NCBI RefSeq assembly: GCF_003435375.1
Contig: NZ_QWGL01000028.1
Span: 1-37,939, forward strand
DNA length: 37,939 nt
Direction: 5' to 3'
DNA from: Clostridium sp. AM34-11AC
GTDB lineage: Bacteria > Bacillota > Clostridia > Lachnospirales > Lachnospiraceae
The notes under the pieces were generated by a model. It was not told where the DNA came from, did not search any database, and saw only the letters and a list, made by a program, of their open reading frames with translations. How positions within the stretch are numbered: position 1 is the stretch's first letter; every line of letters begins with the position of its first letter. The position numbers and the translations under genes are program-made. This document shows, in pieces, positions 14,086 through 22,599 of the stretch.

Positions 14086-16128
14086 TTATTCCGGGGAATG
14101 GAGCGGGAAGATCCTGCTCACGGTGCCATCCAGACACACCGCTTCCCCACGGAAGCTAAGCGGTACCGGGTGGCTGCTCCTGTTATTGACGGTCAGCGCA
14201 TTCTTCGTTACCTTGATATCCAGGGTGCTTTTCCGGTAACAGATGCGGAATTTCACGCTTTCCCACGTTTCGGGGAGACAGGGATCGATCCGCAGGGCAT
14301 CTTCCTCGATCCGTACCCCGCAGAAGCCCTCTACCACACACTGCCAGATGCCGCCCATGCAGGCTGCATAGATTCCTGCCGGTGCATTCTCTCCATCGGA
14401 GCTCAGATCCACATCGCAGCACTGGCAAAACAGCTCATAGGCTTCCTGTGTCCTTCCCAAGGAAGCTGCCATCAGGGAATGGGTGGCAAAGCTGTAGGAC
14501 GCTTCATGGAGCGTATGTTTTTCATAAAACTCATAGTTTTTCTCCCGTGCCTGCCTGCGCTGTGTCCCAGCGGCTTCTTCCGGGAGTTCCGGGAACAGCT
14601 GCAGCAGCAGGACGAGGTCTGCCTGTTTATGCACCCGGAAGCTCTCAAGCTCCAAAACGGTATGTTCCTTCCGTATTTCGGCGGCTGCGTTTTTTCCAAA
14701 GCTCTTGTAGTAGCTAAGATCCATCTCCTGCAGCTTCCCGTAACCGGCAAACTGGGGAAGGATGCCATCCTTTCCCACAGGCGGCAGATATGTTCCTTCC
14801 GCCGCCCTGCGGATCTTTGGCAGCATCTCACAGATCTCCCAGCGGTTATTCAGCTCTTCCAGATATTCCGGATCCTCTTTTTCCAGTCTTTCTGCGATCT
14901 GCACCGCCAGGCGGAGGTTATTCCGTGCCATGTAGTTGGTATAGGTATTGTCCGTCAACCGCTGTTTGTACTCATCCGGTCCGATCACATCACGGATATG
15001 GCATACCCTGCCATCCTCGTCCCATTCCACACGGTCTGCCCAGAATACTGCAGTAGCCAGAATGATCTCATCGCCCCACTGCTTCATGAACTCTTCATCA
15101 CCAGTAGCCTGATAATATTTCCATACGGCATGGCTGATATCTGCTGAGATATGCAGTTCCTTTTTCCCTGTATAGATGGAGGTTCTCTCCCCGGTCTGCG
15201 GATCTGCCATGCCTCTTTCCGGGGTGGTCTCCCCATACTCCGGTCTGGCAGCCTCCCAGGGATACATGGCTCCCTTATATCCGTTTCGGTATGCCTTGGT
15301 CTTCGCTCCCTGTAAGCCCCTGCCACGGTAGATGAGCAGACGCTTTGCCTCCGCAGGTTCTGTCAGGAGGAAGAATGGGAGGATACACATCTCGGTATCC
15401 CAGAAGCAGTGTCCCTTAAAATCCTCCCCGGTCAGTCCCTTTGCCCCGATGCCTACGGTATCGTCTTCCCGGTCTGCCATGATATTCAGATGGTACAGGG
15501 CAAACCGTATGGCAAGCTGGTCATAATCATCCTCCCCACGGAGCAGGATATCATTCCTGTTCCAGAATGTTTTCCACTCCTTCTGGCTGCGCTTTTTTAA
15601 GACGTCATATCCTGCTTCCAGATATTCCAGTGTCTTTTTCCTGCCTCTGCTGCAGGTGTCCCATGCCTTTTCCCTCTCGGCTCCGGGATCCCGGTCGGTA
15701 AATACGGTACAGATCTTGTCCACGACAAAGCTCTCCCCCGCAGGCACTTCCGCCTCCGCTATGATTACTGCGTACCGCTGGCCGATCAGCGGAGTTTTCT
15801 TTGGATGGACGGGACTGCCGTTTAAGGCAAAACGGTGTCCGCAGTACTGCAGCACATGGATCTTCGATTCCCCGGTCACCGTATGGTATTCCATCATCTT
15901 CTCCTTGTGCATCCGTGCTTCCACTTCGTGGAAGTGCTGTGTGCCGTTGTTGGTCATTCTCCCGTTGATCCCGCTGATGATCTTCACCTTCACATTCCGG
16001 TGATATGGCATGATCCGGACTCTGGATGCTATGACGTGTTTATCCGCCAGGGATACGAAACGCTCAAAGAAAAACTCTGCCTCCACACCGTTCCTGCCCT
16101 CCCAGCAGACATGGCGGGTGATGACCCC
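14086..16128 (-). pseudogene. GH65 glycoside phosphorylase, N-terminus missing
   Basis: Family 65 enzymes phosphorolyse alpha-glucosides such as maltose, trehalose or kojibiose. The catalytic region is intact: FWDTEM (around residue 230), YKGAMYPWEAA, and GPDEY with the general acid Glu (around 367). The family is normally 750-780 residues. Here only about 680 remain, and the frame upstream of the nominal GTG at 16086 still reads as enzyme (GVITRHVCWEGRNG) up to about 16125, with no start codon. About 100 residues are absent, and serine-recombinase DNA begins exactly there. The gene appears disrupted by insertion of the element to its right. Substrate cannot be assigned. Confidence 0.85.
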
Positions 16129-16171
16129 AAAAAAGCAGAAGCTATCATAGGAAAAATCCTACTGCTTCTGC
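16129..16171 (-). terminator. Terminator at the left boundary of the element
   Basis: GCAGAAGC (16135-16142) pairs with GCTTCTGC (16164-16171), with an inner TAGGA/TCCTA stem. On the minus strand six T follow (16134-16129). It ends the serine recombinase transcript and directly abuts the broken GH65 frame. Confidence 0.85.
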
Positions 16172-16209
16172 CTTCTTGAATATTATGCTGTTTTTCTTTA
16201 CCTAGTAAA

Positions 16210-18228
16210 CTACACCACCAGCTTATAATACCTCAGTGCCTCCATGATATATTCTCTTTTCTCTGGAGTACAGGATTTTATCTCAGGAGCCTCTTTCTTT
16301 GAAACATTATAATTAGGACGCATATCCAATTCACAATCCCGTTTTACTTCTGCTATATAAGCAGTATGAACATTCACCCCATGCTTCTCCATGATATACT
16401 TTTTGATATTCTCATAAGTTGGTTTCTGTTCCTTATACTCCTGGTGCATATCAGGACTAATCGGCACTTCCATCTCAACCTGGAAGTCTCTCTTTTTCTT
16501 CCCAAAGTCACTTTTTTTAGTTAAAAGAGCTACCGTCTCAAGTGTTGATAACTTTTCCAAGGAAATCATATGCTCATCCGATTTCTCATTGTCCAAAGAA
16601 ATCCCCTTGATTTGTGCTACTTCCTTGCCTTCTTTAATGATCGGTACCGGAAACTGAAACTTAATATTCTGAATCCAATTTCCATCTTCCCGTCTTTCCG
16701 GGAAAATATCAATGCGTTCAATAAATGCCTGCATGAACTGTTTCTTTTCAGCATCCGTACATTCTGAATACACTTCATTAAAAGCGCCTAAAAATCCGTA
16801 TATGCTATCTGCATCAATCTGATTTTTCTTAAGCTCATAAATCTGAGACTTCAGTTCTGCCATTGTTTCTTCCACTTCATCTATTTTATCATATTGAGCA
16901 TCCAATCGTCTCTGTAAATCTGATATTTTTTTATCGTAATGAGCGTCCGTAACATCTAGATTATCCATCTGCTGTTCAAGACGGGTTTTTATTGTCTCCG
17001 CCTGATGAAGACTTGCATTTAACACAGATAACTGTTTTTCCAGGTCCGTTGTGTCAACAGTCGCTCCAATCTTATCCTGAATGGCATCCTTAAATTTTCC
17101 TTCTTTTGTCATTGCTGTAATCAGCTTTGCAAGCATATCATCAATCTGCGACTGCTCGATGTTGCGTCGGAAAGTACACTTGTGCCCGGTAGCATTCACG
17201 GTATTCTTACAATAATAGTAATATCTGGTCTTGTTATCTTTTCGCCCTGCTTTGGCAATGTTTCCATACATTCCTTTTCCACAGCAAGGACATTTTAATA
17301 TCCCAGACAAAATATGTGCATGTTCCGGATCATGAATTTTTTCACGCTTGTAATTATTTTTTGAACGTTTTTCCTGTGCAAGATCCCAGTCTTCCTCGGA
17401 AATAATTGCTTCATGAATTCCCTCATAAACAGGGAAATCTGATTGCTCCACTACATGAGTTTCATTACGGGTTCCTGTTTTCTTCTCTGTACGCCTGCGT
17501 CCATATGCTATCTTCCCCATATATACCGGGTTATCAATTATTTTCTTGATAAAGCTGGCCGAGAAGCCCGGTATTGTTCCATTCTGACGCAGCTTCTTCG
17601 TATATCCATGATTGTTCAGGTAATTTGCCACACCATTGATTCCATCATTGGTATGAATATACCTGTCAAAAATCATTTGAATAATTTCCACTTCATCCTC
17701 TGCAATAACAAGTTCACCATTTTCCAGCTTATATCCATAAGGAGCAAATCCGCCATTCCATTTACCTTCTCTCGCCTTCTGCTCACGCCCAGCCATTGTC
17801 TGCACTCTGATATTTTCCCGCTCCATCTCTGCTACGGCCGCAATGATAGATATAAGCAGTTTACCGGCTTCTTTTGAACTGTCAATTCCATCTTCTACAC
17901 AAATAAGATTCACTCCATAATCCTGCATAAGCTGTAAAGAGCTGAGTACATCTGCCGCATTTCTACCAAATCGGGATAATTTAAATACAAGGACGAAATC
18001 GACTCCATCCTTGCCATCTTCAATATCATTCAGCATCCGCATAAATTCCTGACGACCTTTTATATTCTTCCCGGAATGCCCTTCATCGGAATATTCTCCT
18101 ACAATCTCCATATCCTGAAATTCTGCATATTTCTTAAGCTTATCCTTCTGTGCATCCAAGCTGTAACCGTCAACCTGAATTGCTGTTGATACACGAGTAT
18201 ATATGTAACATTTTGTTTTCTTTTTCAA
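16210..18228 (-). CDS. Large serine recombinase (element integrase), copy 1
   Basis: This enzyme integrates and excises DNA through a Ser-linked intermediate. The resolvase domain (about 1-150) has the catalytic Ser in YTRVST and the FKLSRFGRN motif. A recombinase domain follows (WNGGFAPYGYK onward), then a zinc ribbon (LKCPCCGKGMYG and later YYCKNTV...HKCTFRR), a coiled coil (about 390-470), and a C-terminal module with CTPEKREYIMEALRYYK. I choose the TTG at 18228, with GGGAG upstream, because the paralogue at 28.4 kb also starts TTG-AAA at the matching place. It lies 14 bases after the ORF6N gene stop, so the two are probably cotranscribed. Confidence 0.92.
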   Translation of the reverse strand: MKKKTKCYIYTRVSTAIQVDGYSLDAQKDKLKKYAEFQDMEIVGEYSDEGHSGKNIKGRQEFMRMLNDIEDGKDGVDFVLVFKLSRFGRNAADVLSSLQLMQDYGVNLICVEDGIDSSKEAGKLLISIIAAVAEMERENIRVQTMAGREQKAREGKWNGGFAPYGYKLENGELVIAEDEVEIIQMIFDRYIHTNDGINGVANYLNNHGYTKKLRQNGTIPGFSASFIKKIIDNPVYMGKIAYGRRRTEKKTGTRNETHVVEQSDFPVYEGIHEAIISEEDWDLAQEKRSKNNYKREKIHDPEHAHILSGILKCPCCGKGMYGNIAKAGRKDNKTRYYYYCKNTVNATGHKCTFRRNIEQSQIDDMLAKLITAMTKEGKFKDAIQDKIGATVDTTDLEKQLSVLNASLHQAETIKTRLEQQMDNLDVTDAHYDKKISDLQRRLDAQYDKIDEVEETMAELKSQIYELKKNQIDADSIYGFLGAFNEVYSECTDAEKKQFMQAFIERIDIFPERREDGNWIQNIKFQFPVPIIKEGKEVAQIKGISLDNEKSDEHMISLEKLSTLETVALLTKKSDFGKKKRDFQVEMEVPISPDMHQEYKEQKPTYENIKKYIMEKHGVNVHTAYIAEVKRDCELDMRPNYNVSKKEAPEIKSCTPEKREYIMEALRYYKLVV

Positions 18229-18242
18229 TACATTCACTCCCT

Positions 18243-19289
18243 CTATTGTGGTAAAATCAAAGTTGGATTTTTCAACAGCGTGGCAATCACCGGGGCATAT
18301 TTAGATATTCCATAATCTTCAACAATACTGGTTATTCTAGCGCCTGCATCTTTTGATGAAGCACCACATAAGAAAACCCTTTCATCAGCAGTTCCATAAT
18401 CCAATACGATAAATCGATCATGAAATATACCGCCTGTCTTTTTCATTGACAAATTTACTGTTGGGTACTCCTTGCAGAAATCTATAAATTCTATGTTGTG
18501 AAGTTTATTATTTCCAACATTATCACTGAATAAAATAATAGCTACTCCAGCCGGAGAATTCTTAAGGTGTACCAGCGTCCTTAAGCCAATATAATTGTCA
18601 ACGACATATATTGACGACTTTGCCTGTTTATAAATGGACTCATATACCTCATCTGCACTACTGAATTTTGCATTAAACATGAGCCACTTGTCATCATCAT
18701 CTGAAACAAAGCTGTTCATCATATCCGCCAACTCAGATTTTGTCACAACATCCTTCAAGCCTTCTGCAACATCTGAAATCTGCTTTTCAAGAGATATCAT
18801 ATCTGAGTTGATTTTGTTAATTTCTATTCTGTTGTTAGCAGTTTCCATGCTTAACTGAAGTATTTCCCGCTGACCTATTAAATCACGATTTTCTAATATG
18901 TAATCTTTCATTTTCTTAAAGGTTCTTATTAATGCCTTGCTCTGCTTAACAGCCAACGGTCCTTTCAAGACAGTCATCAGCATATATAATCCTTGCTCTG
19001 TAAATACATGAGGATTATATCTGCTCTTACTGTTAAGATTTGCGGTCAAAAAATTTGACCGCAAATTTTCTACCTCGTCATCCGTAAGTTCAAACATAAA
19101 ATCTTCATCAAATTTCTCAATATTATTTTTTACTTGTTGATTAAATGCTTTTGTAGTATAACCATATATTTCAGAAAGATCGACATCTAAGATTACTCTT
19201 TGCCCTCGAATTTCATAAATTCTTTCTTTCAAATATTCTTCTGTAATATCAATCACAGCAATTTCTTCTTTCTTTTTATCTTCTGCCAT
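18243..19289 (-). CDS. ORF6N domain protein with PLD-like C-terminus
   Basis: The N-terminal ORF6N DNA-binding domain (about residues 20-120) is seen from YEIRGQRVILDVDLSEIYG to FTEQGLYMLMTVL; it is common in phage antirepressors and element regulators. A helical linker follows. The C-terminal part (about 215-345) contains SIYVVDNYIG and HDRFIVLD...FLCGASSKDAG, like a phospholipase-D-type fold with an H-D-R/D pattern in place of HKD, so catalysis is uncertain. GGAGGAG precedes the ATG. It may control the recombinase directly downstream. Palindromes with a shared GCGGTCAAA core lie in its leader and its coding sequence. Confidence 0.8.
   Translation of the reverse strand: MAEDKKKEEIAVIDITEEYLKERIYEIRGQRVILDVDLSEIYGYTTKAFNQQVKNNIEKFDEDFMFELTDDEVENLRSNFLTANLNSKSRYNPHVFTEQGLYMLMTVLKGPLAVKQSKALIRTFKKMKDYILENRDLIGQREILQLSMETANNRIEINKINSDMISLEKQISDVAEGLKDVVTKSELADMMNSFVSDDDDKWLMFNAKFSSADEVYESIYKQAKSSIYVVDNYIGLRTLVHLKNSPAGVAIILFSDNVGNNKLHNIEFIDFCKEYPTVNLSMKKTGGIFHDRFIVLDYGTADERVFLCGASSKDAGARITSIVEDYGISKYAPVIATLLKNPTLILPQ
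19038..19066. promoter_or_regulatory. Perfect 13-bp palindrome inside the ORF6N gene
   Basis: ATTTGCGGTCAAA (19038-19050) and its exact reverse complement (19054-19066) flank AAA. It may be an operator; a related palindrome lies upstream of the same gene. Confidence 0.5.
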
Positions 19290-19307
19290 AGAACTCCTCC
19301 ATCCATT

Positions 19308-19333
19308 TTGCGGTCAAAAAAATTCGTCCGCAA
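19308..19333. promoter_or_regulatory. Related palindrome in the ORF6N leader
   Basis: TTGCGGTCAAAAA and its degenerate mirror CGTCCGCAA share the core of the palindrome at 19038. It lies about 20 bases upstream of the ORF6N start codon, where a bound repressor could block expression. Confidence 0.45.
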
Positions 19334-19342
19334 TTCTCATAT

Positions 19343-19372
19343 GACCATTTTACTGGCATCAGCAAAATGGTC
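19343..19372 (-). terminator. Inverted repeat at the end of the 92-residue gene
   Basis: GACCATTTT pairs exactly with AAAATGGTC around a 12-base loop. It touches the stop codon of the gene at 19372. No T-run follows, so it may be a weak terminator or an operator. Confidence 0.4.
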
Positions 19373-19650
19373 TATTCCTCTTTTCCCCTCAGTTTGTCAT
19401 AATATGCTTTATACCTATAAATCGTCCGCTCACTAACATTGTTCCGCTTCGCAATTTCTACCATTGTCATGCCGCTCTCATACCCAACAACAAAATCATT
19501 ATAAATTGCCATCCATTTGGCGTTATGTTTCTGACGACCGCTTAACTTACGATTTCTGTAATACTCCAATTCCTCCCGAAGTTCTGCATTCTCTTTTTCC
19601 AGCTCCTCAATTCTTTTTAATGCCTCTTCAAGTGTTACAGTTTTCTCCAT
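19372..19650 (-). CDS. Small coiled-coil plus helix-turn-helix protein
   Basis: The first 35 of 92 residues form a leucine/glutamate coiled coil (ALKRIEELEKENAELREEL). The rest is a resolvase-type helix-turn-helix (MTMVEIAKRNNVSERTIYRY) with a basic patch before it (RKLSGRQKHNAKW). It is probably a small DNA-binding regulator of the mobile element; no nuclease or recombinase domain is present. GGAGG lies eight bases before the ATG. Similar small proteins accompany integrative elements of Clostridia. Confidence 0.7.
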   Translation of the reverse strand: MEKTVTLEEALKRIEELEKENAELREELEYYRNRKLSGRQKHNAKWMAIYNDFVVGYESGMTMVEIAKRNNVSERTIYRYKAYYDKLRGKEE

Positions 19651-19728
19651 TACCCTGTCCTCCGTTCATGTCATTTTCGTTTTGTCTATATTATAAATAT
19701 CTATGTTGCTTTAGTCAATCCGATTATG

Positions 19729-19959
19729 TCATGTTGCATCATTTTTTACAATAGCTTTCATACAATCGAAATACCGCTGATATCGTTTACAGGCTAAACT
19801 TCTCCAAAAGCAGTCAGCCTGTATGTTTTTTATCCAATCACGTAAAATCCATTTTCTTTTTATTGCCGGTCCATATTTTAAGATCAGCGCTGTCACAACA
19901 TCCACACATCTCTCAAATGCTACATTCTCTTTTGCATCATCATAATATCTCTTTCTCAT
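19729..19959 (-). CDS. Small element protein, AFERCV family
   Basis: The 76-residue product contains ENVAFERCVDVVTALILKYG near its start. A second small protein at 31598-31741 has the closely matching QNIAFERCVDFLARMIEKYG, so the two are paralogues. The C-terminus is basic and aromatic, with two Cys. AGGGGCGG precedes the ATG, and the gene overlaps the end of the RepA-like gene by 20 bases. I do not know the function; the pairing with RepA-like and HTH genes suggests element maintenance. Confidence 0.65.
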   Translation of the reverse strand: MRKRYYDDAKENVAFERCVDVVTALILKYGPAIKRKWILRDWIKNIQADCFWRSLACKRYQRYFDCMKAIVKNDAT

Positions 19960-20347
19960 TTGTCCGCCCCTTTCTGTGCTTAAATTGCTTTGGCAGCCAA
20001 TTATCGTTATCTGCTTTCAACAAATCATACACATATATTTTATTCGGCTTTCCTAATCCCTGATGGCTTCGATAAATCAGATTATGTACCTCCAGTTCCT
20101 TCAGCATCTTGTTAATCTTCTTATTTCCCAGATGCAACAGCTTCATCATTTCTTTGATTGTAAAAATGATAAATATAGCTCCATATTCATCTCTCCATGC
20201 ATCACCATTACACTCTGATAAGCAGCGCCGATCCAACAAAATCATATAAAGTGTCTTTGCCCCATTCGTCATACTTCTAAATTGATCTTCTTTAAATAAT
20301 CGTTTCGGTAATCTGTAAAACTTATCATCATATTTTGTATTTTCCAT
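19940..20347 (-). CDS. RepA-like initiator, N-terminal domain only
   Basis: The 135-residue product matches the winged-helix N-terminus of RepA_N replication initiators: YRLPKRLF, GAKTLYMILLDRRCLS, IIFTIKEMMKLLHLGNKKIN and a wing GLGKPNKIYVYDLL. It aligns with the initiator at 37254 (AKILYTILLDRARLS, IFFPIKSLAETMH, GFPNRIYVKYPP), which continues at least 100 residues further. The C-terminal region is therefore missing here, so this copy is either a truncated remnant or a short DNA-binding regulator. GGAGG and AGGA sites precede the ATG. It is followed directly by the small protein at 19729. Confidence 0.7.
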   Translation of the reverse strand: MENTKYDDKFYRLPKRLFKEDQFRSMTNGAKTLYMILLDRRCLSECNGDAWRDEYGAIFIIFTIKEMMKLLHLGNKKINKMLKELEVHNLIYRSHQGLGKPNKIYVYDLLKADNDNWLPKQFKHRKGRTNEKEIL

Positions 20348-20439
20348 TTTTCCTGATCCTCCATATACTTTGAAGTTTTTTCGTCATTAACAGCCTTTTG
20401 TGCCCAATTCCTGCATAGAATTCAACTCTCGTTACATAA

Positions 20440-20545
20440 ATATCGCTAATTGGCAAGCAGTGCATTTGTACGTACAAAATGCCTTTTTCGCTTGTTGGTG
20501 TACGCCCCAATCCCCTAAAACCATGAAAATAAATTTTCATGGAGC
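20440..20545. other. Gene-free control region, possible transfer origin
   Basis: The 445 bases between 20347 and 20793 carry no convincing gene. They contain a near-perfect palindrome centred on TGTACGTACA (20467-20476), a G-rich tract on the minus strand (20505-20516) and a perfect palindrome at 20521-20542. Clustered inverted repeats beside small element genes resemble oriT or oriV regions. This assignment is inference. Confidence 0.3.
20521..20542. repeat. Perfect palindrome in the control region
   Basis: CCATGAAAAT and ATTTTCATGG are exact reverse complements around AA. Confidence 0.7.
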
Positions 20546-20665
20546 TACGCCTATCGGCTTTGTCATACTGATGTGTTTCCGACATTTCATAAATTCTTCA
20601 CTCCTTCCCTTCCCGATTTATGAATTTATTTTCTCAGATTTTCTATGCCGATTCGGTATATCCAA

Positions 20666-20706
20666 GATGCTGGAAAAATTTTCTTTTTGTGATTTTTTCC
20701 AACATC
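20666..20706. promoter_or_regulatory. Inverted repeat upstream of the XRE gene
   Basis: GATGCTGGAAAAA (20666-20678) pairs with TTTTTTCCAACATC (20693-20706) with one mismatch. It lies about 90 bases before the regulator start and could be its operator or a terminator. Confidence 0.4.
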
Positions 20707-20792
20707 CAAGACAAGACAGGAAAAGAATTTCTCTTTATCTCATGGCAATATCATGGTAATCTATCTGTATCTTTAAAAATGAGGAAAATGCT

Positions 20793-21644
20793 ATGCATAC
20801 AAAACTTACCATACCAGAAAGACTGAAAGATTTGAGAGTCTCAGAAAAAAGAATGTCGTTGCAAGAGTTATCCGATGCTACCGGTATCCCTAGCTCCACG
20901 CTTGGCAATTATGAAAAAGATGAAAATATAGATATGTCACTCGGTAATCTTATAACGCTTGCAAATTTTTACAACGTAAGCACAGATTACCTTCTTTGCC
21001 GGACAGAATTGCGGAAACATAAAAATCAGTCGGTATCTGATCTGCACCTAAATGACGATGCCATACAAATACTGACTGATAAAAAATATAACCCTCGATT
21101 ATTATCTGAATTACTCACACATGAAAATTTCAAAAAATTCATGACTGACCTGGAAATCTATATTGATGGATTTAACGATAAGGGAATTCAGATAGCAAAT
21201 GCTTTTCTTGATGTGATGAGATGTAAATTAACAGAGCTTGGTGCCGATTCTACTGATGCATTTGCAAGCGTATTTGATAATTCACACATTGAAGCAGAAC
21301 AATATTACATGAATATTCTGTCATCAGACTTGAAACCGATTGTCTCTGACCTGAGAAATGCTCATACGAAAGACAGCAATACTGCCAGCGGCATTGACTA
21401 TCAAAGTATGGTCAAAAATATCATTGATGACTTTGCATCTCAAATACTTACTACCGCAGATGACGATACAGAGTCATCAAATGATGCTTATATAAATGGT
21501 CTTTTGCTTCTTTTCTGCAAAAATCTGGAGATGAAAGTCACTCAACTTTCTACAAAAGAAAAGCAGACGTTAAAAGAAATATTTTCCCGTTCCAAGCCCG
21601 CAAAAGAACATCGGAAGTTGAGGCGGAGAAATCCGAAATTGTAA
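20793..21644 (+). CDS. XRE-family helix-turn-helix regulator
   Basis: The N-terminal 65 residues form a Cro/CI-type domain: PERLKDLRVSEKRMSLQELS, then DATGIPSSTLGNYEKD, ending with the typical FYNVSTDYLLC. The remaining 215 residues are helical and acidic, with no recognised domain; they may bind a ligand or partner. GAGG precedes the ATG. It is transcribed away from the RepA-like group and toward the restriction operon, which runs on the opposite strand. It likely represses element or restriction genes; the targets are unknown. Confidence 0.8.
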   Translation: MHTKLTIPERLKDLRVSEKRMSLQELSDATGIPSSTLGNYEKDENIDMSLGNLITLANFYNVSTDYLLCRTELRKHKNQSVSDLHLNDDAIQILTDKKYNPRLLSELLTHENFKKFMTDLEIYIDGFNDKGIQIANAFLDVMRCKLTELGADSTDAFASVFDNSHIEAEQYYMNILSSDLKPIVSDLRNAHTKDSNTASGIDYQSMVKNIIDDFASQILTTADDDTESSNDAYINGLLLLFCKNLEMKVTQLSTKEKQTLKEIFSRSKPAKEHRKLRRRNPKL

Positions 21645-21660
21645 ACTAACTCCAAAAAGT

Positions 21661-21705
21661 AAGGCAGATTACTCTCCTAAGTGGGGTAATCTGTCTTGTT
21701 TTCTA
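21661..21705 (+). terminator. Terminator after the XRE gene
   Basis: AAGGCAGATTACT pairs with GGTAATCTGTCTT around CTCCTAAGTG, followed by GTTTTC. It separates the regulator from the convergent DUF2971 gene. Confidence 0.8.
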
Positions 21706-21738
21706 TGCTTCTTAAATATATGCACATCTTATTTGCCC

Positions 21739-22584
21739 TTATCTTAATGGACAATCTGATTTCTTCACTTTGTTTGCAAGTTTTAACAACCCATTATTTT
21801 TACAATAAAACTGCAAATCTCTTACGGTTTGTTTTGATGTAGGCCCAATAACAATAGAGTCGAATAAATCTTCAAAGTCTATTCCTTCTTTTTCACACAA
21901 TTCTGCTAAATTCAAAATATATACCTGTCTAATAGTATTAAGTACTTTACATTGAAGATGCTTATCATTTTCATTAACAAAAAGTGGAGAAATCCTTATT
22001 TCTTGCTCCGTCGAAAAACTTTCATGCTTATGAATCATTGCACATAACAACAAATTATCAATCAAACCGTTTAAATTTGAAAAATCGTCCATCTTATCAT
22101 ATTGAATATAATCTCGTAACAGTTCTTTCATTTTATGTTGCTTAGCACAATAACCATAATATTCTTCATTTATAATGATCTGATTGTAAAAAATAAGCTT
22201 AAATAATGTTTCTGTATTAAATACAATCGCTACTCCTTGTCCGCCGTGTGCGTACCTATCCCATTGTGCCACATCATTACGTGCTTTAGATACGCAAAAT
22301 ATATATGGATATTCTTTTTGCAATCTATCTTTGATTTGCCCAAAAACATCATTGGCTTTTTCCTTATTAGCTGAATCAATGCATGCATATACTTCTTTTT
22401 CCAGATCGTTAATAAACCCTATTAGTTCCTCTCGATCATTCATATGTTCTGCACTGCCAAACCAAATTTCTTTCTTACCAATAATCCCACATAATGCATT
22501 TATATCTGTATAATGCCAAAGTGTTTTTCCATGCTTTTTTACTGCATTTTTCACTCGTTCTTCCCTGTAGTCATCTCTCCCCAT
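21739..22584 (-). CDS. DUF2971 family protein
   Basis: The 281-residue product has the usual DUF2971 marks: LWHYTDINALCGII and IWFGSAEHMNDREE near the N-terminus, then FCVSKARNDVAQWDRYAHGG, and SFSTEQEIRI in the second half. The biochemical role of the family is not established to my knowledge. Two starts are possible (22593, 22584); AGGAG abuts the first and sits nine bases from the second, so I use 22584. It follows the Res gene by 15 bases as the third gene of the restriction operon, so it may be an accessory or effector of that defence system. Confidence 0.8.
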   Translation of the reverse strand: MGRDDYREERVKNAVKKHGKTLWHYTDINALCGIIGKKEIWFGSAEHMNDREELIGFINDLEKEVYACIDSANKEKANDVFGQIKDRLQKEYPYIFCVSKARNDVAQWDRYAHGGQGVAIVFNTETLFKLIFYNQIIINEEYYGYCAKQHKMKELLRDYIQYDKMDDFSNLNGLIDNLLLCAMIHKHESFSTEQEIRISPLFVNENDKHLQCKVLNTIRQVYILNLAELCEKEGIDFEDLFDSIVIGPTSKQTVRDLQFYCKNNGLLKLANKVKKSDCPLR

Positions 22585-22599
22585 AGAATTCATCTCCTA

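Noticed and set aside
13080..15147. Long plus-strand frames opposite the recombinase and GH65
   Set aside because: Both minus-strand genes have complete catalytic motifs. The plus-strand frames have no ribosome binding sites or recognisable domains.
20328..20585. 85-residue minus-strand frame in the control region
   Set aside because: It crosses perfect palindromes and has no good ribosome binding site. The sequence is better explained as a cis-acting region.
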